A DNA stretch of 64,000 bases from Ascidia mentula (taxonomy: Eukaryota; Chordata; Ascidiacea; Phlebobranchia; Ascidiidae), in contig OX387204.1 in assembly GCA_947561715.1 (NCBI GenBank), forward strand, positions 18,481,001-18,545,000. The letters run 5' to 3'. Made by a program: the position numbers and the translations under genes. Below the pieces are notes generated by a model, which saw only the letters and a list, made by a program, of their open reading frames with translations, was not told the origin of the DNA and did no database searches. Below are positions 1 through 10,413 of the stretch, piece after piece (the stretch's first letter is position 1; the number at the start of each line of letters is the position of its first letter).

Positions 1-3000
1 GCCTGTTGTTATAATTTGTTGAAAATACATTACAATTACAATGATTCAAAAAAGTTAAACAATGTCACTCATAGTGACTTACAGGTTGAACTATAACTTT
101 GACTTTGGCAGTATCTGACTGTTGGGCTTCATCGGTCACTGTCAGTTGAAAGGTGTATTCTCCAACTTCAAGGTTAGATAATTCCAAACACTTGCTTCTG
201 ACCCCCTGAAACAGACAAAACACGATAAATGATGTTGGAGGCTGTTGATAATGCTTAGAATAAAAACACAAGCAGAGTTGACTGTGATTGTAATGTTTTT
301 GTACAATTACGATTAGAATTCCAAAAAACACTGAAGAGATATTAGGAAATAACGGTTCCCATTAAAATGTTGGTTGCAAACAAAAAGATTTCATTAAATG
401 AGCAAATATAATTTACAAAATCAAATAATAATAATTTTATATGCTATACAAACACAATGATAAATTACTTTAAAGTACAATAGAATGTACATTAAATTAT
501 GGCAAATTATTAGTAGGACTGTATGTGTGTGCTTATTATGAGCCTAATAAGTGCTGACTACAATGCACAATGTACTTTGGCCCAAGCACAATTATTATCT
601 TGGTCAAAGTCCAATTACTGGTCATGAAGATATGAACTGTGTAATTTAAGCATTACTGGGTCTCCACTCAGTTGGGAAATTGGTCTTTCTTGTTTAACGT
701 CCACATATTCAAATAAAAACAACGTTTTACTAAATACTGAACACCCAAGTGTTCAACAGAAACATTTCTTGGTGTTGGTTGTGTTCTGTACTAGTACCAT
801 TATCCTGAGGAAGCCTTGTTGGATAACAGGCGAAACGTCGGTTAATAAAGTTACATTTTATTTAATTTAAACTATTTAATTAAAAATATTTACTGTTTTC
901 ATGTATTTTTTACAATGTAACAGATAAAAATACTGAATAATGAAAAGGTTGTAATTAAAGCAATGGCAGTGGAACTTTGGGGAAAGTTCTTTTAAAACTA
1001 AGATGTAAACAAATGGTAGAAGGTGGAAAACACAATATGTGGGCTTACAAGCGAAAGTGGTTGAAAACAAATAATTTTACCAGTCAAAAAATTTATTCAG
1101 ACCACACCACCCTGTCTATTCACGCTTCAGTGAGTATGGAGGTGTTTTTTATGCCTGAGCAAATTTTTAAGATCAATTATTTTTGCAGAAGCTTTGCAAA
1201 ATATAAAAGTTAACATTTGTCATATTGTTGTTATCAAGACTTTTTTTGACCTATATATGAAGTAATGCACATTTAAAACTAGATAAAATTGACAAAATTT
1301 GCCCTTATATTAATTCCATAAACTTTGTACATTTCAAGGGCATTACCTTTGCCTTTCCAATCTACACACACACACACGCTCGCAGACCTTTCCACTTTAA
1401 AGGTGACAGAACCAAAGCTGCATGTAAAGAAATTCTGCACAAACCTGTTGATCCACCACTTGGTTTTCACTTTCTTGAGCCACAGACCACTCATATGCTA
1501 CGATTCCCCAGTCATCGGTGCTGTCGTTTCCACATAAAGTAATGTGATTTTGAGGGAATTCGATTTTTTGGTTTGGGCCAGCATTTGCTATGGGAGGGTT
1601 GTCAATTTCTGAAAATATTTTTGTATATTTACAGTTTGTCTGAACTTGGGTTCTTGAAATAAGGAATTGCTTTTTCATCGTCCATACAAACAACTGAATG
1701 CATTATAAGAAAAGCAATAGCTCTTGCATAGTTTTTATTTACATTGTTAAGTTTTTTTATCTACATTGTGCAATTAAATTTAATGAAGCAAAAGGGCCAT
1801 AATGTTCATTCAACTACAGACAGGTGTGCACACACTGTGTTGACCTATAAAGTCTCGAACTTGATTCGTCTCCGTCGTTCAATTATGTGTACTCAACGAT
1901 CATTCCATTACAGAGTGGTAACATCTGTTTCAGGTTAGCCTAGTTTAGTGCAACTTTCACCAGCTAGACTAAAGGGACTTTGTACAGCAGAACAGTGTGT
2001 ACACTACTGTCAACAGCTCAATAAAACTTGCTCTTTCAGCACAAACAGATAAACAAATTGAAAATAAGAAAAGAAAATATTTTAAATCCAATTTAATTTT
2101 ATTCCAATTTTGATGTGAATGCAAAAAAATAATTTTTCGTAAACATGAGTTTCATAAATAATTGGCAGAAAACTTACTTTTGTTGACAATTATAGTTGCT
2201 TGTGTGGAGTTTGTGGCACCATCTGTATCGGTTACAGTGAGTTCAATTGTATAATTTCCAACCTGTAGATTTTTCAGTTGGAGAACCTGCAAGCATAAAT
2301 ATTAGTCACAAAAACTGAATGATTCAATTCGCAAACACATTTGTAAAAGTAAGTCAATTCATGAACAGAAAGCTATGACCAGTAATCAAAGATTGTATGT
2401 AGGACATTTTTTTTGGGAGTATGTTATATGCAACATAAGCCAAAGTATGTTTTCTATGATTTCAACCCTCTCTGCTGAAAAATTAAGAAGTTTTATCAAT
2501 GATACCTTTTCACTTCCTAGAGGTTCTCCAGTAGAAAGAACACTTTGTAAAGGAGCTTGCACCGGTTCCCAGTGATAGGAAACTATCTTCACATCGTCTG
2601 TAGATTCTGAAAGAAAATTTAGAAGCTTAATATTGTTGCGGATATTGCAGACAATCATGAACAACGGCATGTAAACACTGACAACAAGATATGTATATTA
2701 TAATATGTATTGTGTGAAGGCCGAATATCATTCACAAAACTACAAACAATTAGAAAACATATCTTTCAGCCAGTCTGACAAATGTTGGCACAAAAACATT
2801 TTTTGAACAAAAAAGCACTTCATTTGCATTTCGCAAAATTTCTAACTGTAAAAATGTACAAGCCAGACTTATGCAAACCTAGACAAATGGCCAAAATATG
2901 CACATCACTAGCTTACTTTGTCCATCCAGTAAAGCAGAATTAGTAGGAAGTGTAATTTCTTGATGTTTTGGTGATATTATTGCAACAGGGTGAGAGTTGA

Positions 3001-6000
3001 TTCTTGTCGGTTCCAAGACTGTCACATTCACGGTTGCCTCTCCCAGTGCATTTGTGTCAGTCACTGTCACCTGCAAAAACAACCACGATGAACATAGTTA
3101 ATAAGTTTTTCGATTTTGAAGTTTACTTTACATGTGTGCTTTAGTGAATATTTTAAACAAAAAATGCGTCGATGTCATCACTCTTTCGAGCATGTTGAAA
3201 TAGAAAAGGTTTATGGAAAGGGTTATTAGTATTTGAAGTTGGCATTACACTTCACAAGGTCATTTCGGAGCAAAGTCCAGTACATTGCATATAAGCAAGG
3301 CGAGGCAGTTAAAATTAACCTGACTGTACATAAGGTATTAAACAACTTAGAAAATTATGATTAACTGATTTTTTGTTGAATGGTTTTGCTTCCAACAAGA
3401 AATAGAACTTCAAAGTTGTTCTACATTCATTACAAGCCATATAGTATATCGCAAAATACAAGCTACAATTATACATCAACTAGATTAAACTTTTATGCAA
3501 TCCACATTCCTTACTTTAAATGTGTACTGCCCAGATGCAAGGCCACTGACTGTGTAAGTATTTTCCGTTATTCCTAAAACAGTTCCAGAAAAGTCATTTG
3601 GCAAATCTATTGGCCTCCATTCAAAGTTGTATCCACTTGCTGCAAATATAAAGATTGTCATAAAATACAGCGACATCCTTTATTGCATCACAATACAATG
3701 GGTTTTATTCTGAATGGTTTTAGGTCTGTTACAGATATAATTTCCTCCAATGGTCTTTGATAAAGCCCAATCAATCAATTTTAATAAACAACCACACTCC
3801 AGATCTTTTTGACATTAAAACAAGATCTCTAATGAATTCCACAACATTCAGCTTTATTTTAATTCTTGTTTACCCTGCTGTGGTTTTCCGTCAACTTCAG
3901 CTTTAAGCACGATGGTATTAGAAGGTAATTGTATCTTCTTATTCCCAACCACTGTAACAGTAATCTTTCTTATGGCCTGTGTGGTCGTGGTTGTTGTAGA
4001 AGTAGTTGGTTTTATGGTTGTCGTTGTTTGTTGAATTGATGAAGAAGGTGTTAATGTTGTAGTAGAAACAGTAGAAGCTTGAGATGATGATGGTGGTGTG
4101 TTTGTTGACGATGATGGGAGTTCAGTAGGTGGTCCAACAGTAGCAGCATCTAAACCATAAAAAGCTGAAACTAACAAAGGTGGGAAAAACAGCTGGAATA
4201 AACCAATATTTACTATGACATTTAAATATACCACAAACACAGTTGTTTTGTTTATTTTTTGCAAAACTAATTATCTTCATTATATAAGCAAAGTGCAACC
4301 AGTAATCATTTGCAACTAAAAAGATAGATTTACTGCTTATAAACATGTTGGCCAAAGTTAAGGCAAATTGTCACTTGTTCAGTGCCTTAATTAATATGAA
4401 CCAAAACAGTATATATTTCAATAATTCCCAGTTTGCTGTGCAGCATCATGTAACATGCTTTTTCAAATTTATGTATTTGCATCAATAGAAGAGTAGTTTC
4501 TCCATCAATCTACGGTACAAGTGTAGCAAACAGTTTCGATGGAAATTAAACACTTAAGTGAAGGCTGTATATTGGCTTACAGCACACTTGAGCTCAAGTA
4601 ACAAGAACTGGAAGGACTGTCATATTGATTATCTGTCCCATGCTGACAGTCAAAATGGTTCATTAAAAATGACCCCAGCTTAGAGCAACTTTACCAACCT
4701 ATTCATGTTCAACCAAAGTCAAACATTTCAACACAAAATAATCACAAGACAAAATAAAAAAAAAATGATAGGTCCTTCGCCATTCAAGTAAAACAATTGA
4801 AACACACAAAATCTATTTTGTTAGTAATTTACTCCACACAAATCAAATGGGCAACAGTTGAACAAAAATATTTTTAGGCATGCATACATACCAACCTATA
4901 TTTGTACTGTTTGTTGAATTATCCACAGTTGATTGGGCTTGAATAACTGTTGGAGTTACTGCAGGAGATATAACAGCTGTGGTGTTTTTCACATCAACAG
5001 ATTGGTTTCGCAACAAATTATGCAAATCAGTTTGATTTGATACAATAACGACCTCTTCAGTTGTTTGGTCAATTTGTTCAGCTGCTATGGCAACTGGCTG
5101 CATGGTTACGGAAACATTGTTTGGTGCCATATTTCCAATGGAATTGTTGGTCAATTGCTGAGCTGTAGCAACAGTAACTGCTTGAGTTTTTAAATCAAAA
5201 GAATTCAAAACTGAATTGCTCAAAAAATTTTGGTTTTCATCAGCTGGTTTCAAATCGTAAGTTGGATTTTTCTTAGGTTTGTCTGAAAGTTCTGAGTCTG
5301 TTTCTGGAACAGTTTCATCAGAAATCAGTTCAATGCCACCATTGTCAAGTTCAAATAATTGGGTTAATTGCTTCAAATTAAAAGATGACTCTGAAAGGAA
5401 ATAATATCATCGCATGCATTATTAAAAAATAAAATCTCTGACAGGATGCAACACACAAAATTAATTAATACACAAACGGAAAAAAAATATGCAAAAACTG
5501 ACAACTTTTCAGTAAAATCAGAATGTTTAAGCAAGAAAAGAAAACTAGCAAAATCAAAACAATGGATAATGGGGCAAAAATCAGTTTAAAACTGTAAATT
5601 TTTGTTTAATTCGAAAACACTTGTTAAAATCTTTTAAATCATGTTTTGAGTTGATTTACAGTTTGTTTAAAGCATCCAAAAGTGATGTTGTTACCTTGTT
5701 GATTTCTTTTTATAATATACATAAGGGTTGACTTTTTATCTCTCACGAAAGGTATTACTTCATCTGGATCCTGGGGGAAATATGGCTTGCATGGTCCATT
5801 ATCTAAATCAGCTGAAGGGCATTGGACCATCAAACAATTCTGTGACTAGAAATGAAATTTAAATATAAGGCATATATAAATTTGGTGTGTTTTTGTTTTG
5901 ATTTACAAATAAGCCCAGTTGGTGGTGCTTAGCTTTTTTTCAGTAAGAATTGTCCAGAACCCGAAAAAAAATAATGACTTAAACAGCCCCGGGCTCTATG

Positions 6001-6579
6001 CTAAGAAAAACGAAGGACTATGTTCTTAATTAAACCTAAAAATTGTTTAAAATATTCAAATAAGCTTGGATTCCTAATGAGTGCTGAATATGCAACAAAT
6101 ACAGTAAAGTTTTCTTGCATAACTATGCCAATCCTTACCATATCCTCTGTGTAAATAGATACGTCACATGAGTTGTTTGCATTATTTGTTTGGCAACAAA
6201 GTTCAGCACATACATCTGCTGTATCAGCAGTGACCAACATCACATCATCTTCTGAGAATGGGCCGACAACTTCCAATTGGAATCCGGACTGAGATAATAT
6301 GGAACACTGACCTAAACACAAATTTCGGAATGTTTTCTACTTTGATCTTACTAATATTTCAGAAAGAAGTGTTTTTATATACATGACCATTAACACATAC
6401 ACACACAGCATATTAAGTCATTTGGGGAGACAGTGTTGAGTGTAATTTATGACATAAGGACATGAGTGGCATACACCTACTGATTTTATAGTTGATTGGC
6501 AAAACTTACCGACATCTTTCAACTGTCCATTCGCTGACGTAATTACAATTAAACTAAGAAACAGACTTCGTGTATCCAT
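1..6579 (-). CDS. KIAA0319L: KIAA0319/KIAA0319L-like membrane glycoprotein, N-terminal part (3' end beyond window)
   Basis: Eleven exons read in one phase-consistent frame of 647 codons: 6579-6510, 6311-6139, 5845-5695, 5390-4896, 4149-3874, 3639-3515, 3070-2917, 2606-2506, 2286-2178, 1608-1445 and 205-83. A signal peptide starts at the ATG at 6579 (MDTRSLFLSLIVITSANG). Exons 2-3 form a cysteine-rich MANSC domain (CAELCC...NSCDVS...NCLMVQCP). Exon 4 encodes a cysteine-free linker of 165 residues, exon 5 a Ser/Thr-rich stretch, then PKD domains follow with the family signatures STDDVKIVSYHW, PPIANAGPNQ and GEYTFQLTVTD. In vertebrates the family is a type I membrane protein with MANSC, five PKD domains and one transmembrane helix; KIAA0319L is the AAV receptor and KIAA0319 is linked to dyslexia. 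Only about three PKD domains are visible; the rest and the membrane anchor lie to the left. Orthology to one vertebrate paralogue is not settled. Confidence 0.93.
805..840 (+). repeat. Hammerhead-like motif at the tail of a dispersed repeat (intron)
   Basis: CTGAGGA at 805-811 is followed by GCC...GGC arms and GAAAC-GTC at 832-839. This resembles the CUGANGA / GAAA / NUH core of type I hammerheads, with one extra A after the first core block and an unlooped palindromic stem III (ACGT). An AATAAA-containing AT-rich tail follows (842-875). It sits in the large intron 206-1444 of the KIAA0319L-like gene, in which I see nothing else beyond AT-rich sequence and a short CA repeat near 1363. Probably the decayed 3' end of a retroelement. 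Confidence 0.35.
1811..1860 (-). repeat. Decayed copy of the 72-bp hammerhead repeat family (minus strand)
   Basis: Read on the minus strand, this contains GAGACTTTATAGGTC, then ACAGTGTGTGCACACCTGTCTG. It aligns with the stem II, stem III and cleavage-site part of the ribozyme at 42727-42775. The CTGATGA core is lost. It lies in the KIAA0319L-like intron 1609-2177, facing the copy at 1957-2030. Confidence 0.55.
1957..2030 (+). repeat. Decayed copy of the 72-bp hammerhead repeat family (plus strand)
   Basis: CACCAGCT at about 1959, then GACTTTGTACAGCAGAACAG and TGTGTACAC...CTGTC, align in order with CACCAGCT...GACTTTACAG...GAAACAG...TGTGTACAC.CTGTC of the intact motif at 42727-42775. The catalytic core is mutated. 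Together with 1811-1860 it forms an inverted pair within one intron. Confidence 0.55.
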
Positions 6580-7296
6580 CTTTTGCGAAAAGGAAGCGAC
6601 TCGGCGACTCAAACATAAGCTGTCACCAACTTCTTGAAAACTGTGTTTTTTGTGTTTCTTAGTCGCAAGAAAATTCAAAACAGTAAACTTTTAAATCTAC
6701 GCACATTTTACAACAACAAAGTTGACATTCAATCAGCTGATGACATCACGAGCGAAACTCTACATCGACATCGTATGTCCACACGATTTCTATGAATGCA
6801 GAGATTAACCTAACTAATGTCACGAAAGATTCTGTTTGAATAAGTGATGCCCGACGATGCCGAATTGTAGGCAGAATATATATATCAGAAACAACAGAAA
6901 GACAAATGACTATGAGAAAATGAGGTTTTCTCTTAAATAACTTGTTAAAAAAATCAGATACCAAGTCTTTGTTGCTCATAAGATTGTCGAGAAATCCCTA
7001 TCAACAAGAGTTTTAATGTCACGAAACGAACAAACAAATTTATTAACCAGTTAATTTGGAGAACTTGCTTGATTGAGCAGACTTCACTAAATTTGCTTGA
7101 CATGAAATTTCCAACAATCGTGGAGTTGCAATCGCGTATTTTTGCCCTTTTCGTAAATTGCCTGAAGGTGTTTTTGCATCATGGTAAAAAGCGATTAAAA
7201 AAAAGAAAATTTAATAAAAAAAATCTGTAATTGGTCTTCGTGTTGGAGTCAGTTTAACCGGTTTGGTGTGAAAGGAAAGTTAGCAAGGTCGTAAAG
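6580..7296. promoter_or_regulatory. Divergent intergenic region between the KIAA0319L-like and esterase genes
   Basis: 717 bp separate two start codons pointing away from each other, so both promoters must lie here. A CTGATGA...GAAAC string near 6735 was examined and dismissed as a ribozyme because the helix between the two blocks does not pair. No clear TATA box or other site was recognised. Confidence 0.4.
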
Positions 7297-9696
7297 ATGG
7301 TTGAAAGCATATCAGTTTTTGTGCTTTTATTTCCATCTCTGCTCGTTGACGTGCAAGCAGCAGATACGACAAACTTTCCGAAACCACAATGCAGTAATTT
7401 GTTGGCAAATTTAACTATGGGATCGTGGGTTGCCCTGCCACTTACCTTACAGAACAATAGGCAAACCCATAACCAAATGATGGAAGAACGCTCCACGAAG
7501 CTGGACAGTGAAATGCGAAGGTTTTGGAAGATGAAAGGATTTCCTTCAAATAACTTCGGGAGCAAAAAAACTTGCGGATTTCAAAGGTGCCCCTGTTCAA
7601 TTATGAAAGGCCATCAACATCTATCCAACAGAAGCAATTTTATGTCTTTATGACTGTTACAGCAGCGGGTTCCCAAAGCGGGTTCCCCAACGCTAAACGG
7701 TTCCATAAAATAACCCGAAGGGTTCCATAAGCTACTGGATAGTTTTACACTAAAACTTTTCAAGTGAAATACTGGCGTTCTGGGGGTTGTTTGTTAAATT
7801 TAATAAAGCTACGGTGTTTAGCGGGCAAAAGAGTTTGGGAAACACTAGTTGAAAGTTTTGACGATAAAAAAATAACCAACATATACACAAAGACTGCAAG
7901 AGTAATCCAATCTTGTAACATTTTAGGTCGCGCAGTGCAACGCCGACTGGACGCAAAGTTGGTCAGTGGTGTAATTCTACCTCCTCTACACCATGTTGTA
8001 GCAACAAACAGTGGGGCATGTGTGTAAATGGAACGTCATCATATTGCCGATGCCCGAAGTAAGTTTTAGATTAACAAAATAATCTTTCGCAATATTTAAC
8101 ATATTTCTGATTTGGTCTATAATGTCTTTTATGACTTATAATCCCAAGTGGGCGGTCTGTGATAATTCGTGAAATATATGTATTGAGTTACTCCCGAACA
8201 AAACAAAAAAAACGGGGGCATTTTGAAAACCAAATTAATAGTTTCACTGGCACCACGAATTCAGTTGCAAACACACTTTGTACATCTTATTTTGCTGTTT
8301 AGTTATTTTAATGTTTGATTATTTATTGCAATAAAGCAAACCTAGCAATTAAATCAATCCACAATATTCAGCTGTGTAGATTCAAGAACCTTTCACCATG
8401 CCTCGCTTCGTCAGTGGCAAACCGACGACGTCAGATGCCTATGGCATAACTACACACGTGACCAAGCATGTGACGTCATCAGCGCGTCACCTTATGACGA
8501 TATATACTACGTAGGGGACTCTTACGCGCGAAGTATGTACCTCGCAATGTTGATGATTCTAACGGATCGTGAAATCACTGGAGCCTGGCGAAACATTATG
8601 ACGCAAGAAGCGCTGGAATATTGTTCGGATTCGGCTTTTACCACGTGGAAACTGTGCAGGTATTGTAAATGTTGGTTGTAGAAACATTCGAGTCGATAAC
8701 TAAGTTCGTCAAATATTCGAGACTGTAAGCTTAGAAGATTCGGAATTGTGGCGGATGCGCCTGCTTATATTTGTGTGATTGTCTCATCCATTGTTGCGTA
8801 GACAATTGTCGGAGAAGTTCGAAGATATGAAGTACAAAAACGAGCTATGCGGTGGACGCAACGTCACCTTTCGAGCCCAACTTAAACGATACTACAACAA
8901 ACGATACGCCGAAGAATTCCTGGAACTTGTGCGGAGTAATATTGGAAAGGAGGGAGTTCTTTTACTTGTTAGTGTTGGATTTCATGAGCGATATCATGCT
9001 GCCAACGTTATTTGGAAGTATTTGGATCGCGCTGTAAGACTTATACGGCTTCATTACGCCGATCAGCCGCCACAGGTTTGTATACGAAACAACGAACCGC
9101 GCGTTTAGTGGTTTTCAAGCAGAATTTTAAGACGAAAAGCCGCTTTTACCAAGAAAATCAATAAACTAACACCGCAGTCTACTAAACGTTACAATAGCCG
9201 GGCAACCAAATTAGCCAACTTAAAGCACAACTCTGTCGCTTTGCTCGAACTTATGGGTTAACTTAATTTCCCCATACCGCTTTAGGGTCGCTCTATTACA
9301 ATATAAACCTTATTACGTCATACACAGCGTTATTATTCCATTGATGGCGATCACGACCACTTGGTTTTTAGGTTGCAAAATCGTATTCTGAAAGACGAGA
9401 CGAAAAGTTTTTATTTTATGAAGGTGAAACGCTGGCCGGATATAAAGTACATGATGCCGATGCGACTTGGCCTCCTTCAGCCCGTAAACTTGCTTCGATC
9501 TCATCCGATTTCAAGGTTGCGAAGTTTTGAAACACACATGACGAAATATTGTGCATGGACCGACATTGACGTCATGGATTTCCAGGGGTTTGGGCAGAAG
9601 GTGATCAGCTATGATGGCGTGCATTACGACTTGTCAGTGAACAAAATGAAAAATCAAGTCTTGTTGAACTACATGGCCTCGCTGCAGAGATTTTAA
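7297..9696 (+). CDS. Secreted NXPE/PC-esterase-like SGNH hydrolase
   Basis: Five phase-consistent exons, 7297-7586, 7927-8058, 8372-8659, 8802-9075 and 9328-9696, give 450 residues. The protein starts with a signal peptide (MVESISVFVLLFPSLLVDVQA). Exon 2 holds a short Cys-rich motif (WCNSTSSTPCCSN...MCVNG...YCRC). Exon 3 carries the SGNH block I motif VGDSYAR (Gly189-Asp190-Ser191), and the last exon ends in YDGVHYDLSVNKMKNQVLLNYM, the D-x-x-H block with Asp424 and His427. This combination is typical of the PC-esterase/NXPE-type acyl-esterases that modify secreted glycans; the exact substrate is unknown. Exon 2 could also begin at 7936 without changing the frame. The gene is tail-to-tail with the trefoil/TSR gene, and its 3' part was caught in the tandem duplication. 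Confidence 0.85.
7662..7850. mobile_element. Possible hAT-type MITE in esterase intron 1
   Basis: The left end reads CAGCGGGTTCCCAAA. The right end, reverse-complemented, reads CTAGTGTTTCCCAAA. These resemble the CAG-GGTTCCCAAA ends common in hAT elements, and the interior has no coding capacity. No clean 8-bp target duplication was found, so the call is tentative. Confidence 0.35.
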
Positions 9697-10413
9697 CTCT
9701 ACTTTGTGAAAAGCAGTTAAATCAGCAGACCTTGATTTTTAACTGTTTCTTTTCGTTGTGTTTCTGTCCAAAAATGGGGTCATATAGCAGCGATTTAATA
9801 TTGCACCATAAAATCCATAAAGTAAAAAATATTTGTAATTTATTTGTATTAGTGTTTTGCCAATACGATGTCAAGCAAATAATGGTGGTCGTTTTAGTTT
9901 GCATGCTACACAAATGCTATGAATTGCCAAAATTGTGTTCTTACATCTTACTTGAGGAAGCTGGTTGTACAGAAATAATATCAGGGTACTTTAGTATAGG
10001 CGGAGGCGAAATTGTGATGAATATAAACAGTTCGATGCAGTAATCACAAGATCTACATGAGCAAAATGCTTAAAGTCATTCCTGAGGGCACATTTTATTT
10101 ATTTAGTAAATTTGACTCATCCGATAATGGTGTAAGATTTTTTTTTGGCAAATATTTCCAAATCAATTAAGCTCGTTAATTAAAACTGGTTCCTTTGACG
10201 GGAACGTGACTAATTTTTGTTCAGGCATTTCTTAGGGTAGCTGCTGCATACTTTTATCATTGCCTAATCAAACCTAAACCACTGTCCTCCACATTACAAA
10301 CGCTATTTAATTCTCCTGAACATTCGAACTTGATACAAGCAACATACAGGAAACGAAAATAATAAAACCGGGCGAACAGCGATAACGCGCAATAAAAACT
10401 TAAAGTCATCAAT
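9697..10413. other. Convergent intergenic region, no gene seen
   Basis: About 700 bp lie between the esterase stop and the stop of the minus-strand trefoil/TSR/vWA gene and must contain both 3' UTRs. Part of it (about 9593-10127) is missing from unit 2. No coding sequence or RNA gene was recognised. Confidence 0.5.

Noticed and set aside
6733-6763. CTGATGA...GCGAAAC string resembling a hammerhead core
   Set aside because: The bases between the two blocks do not pair as stem II and there is no suitable cleavage triplet with a stem III.
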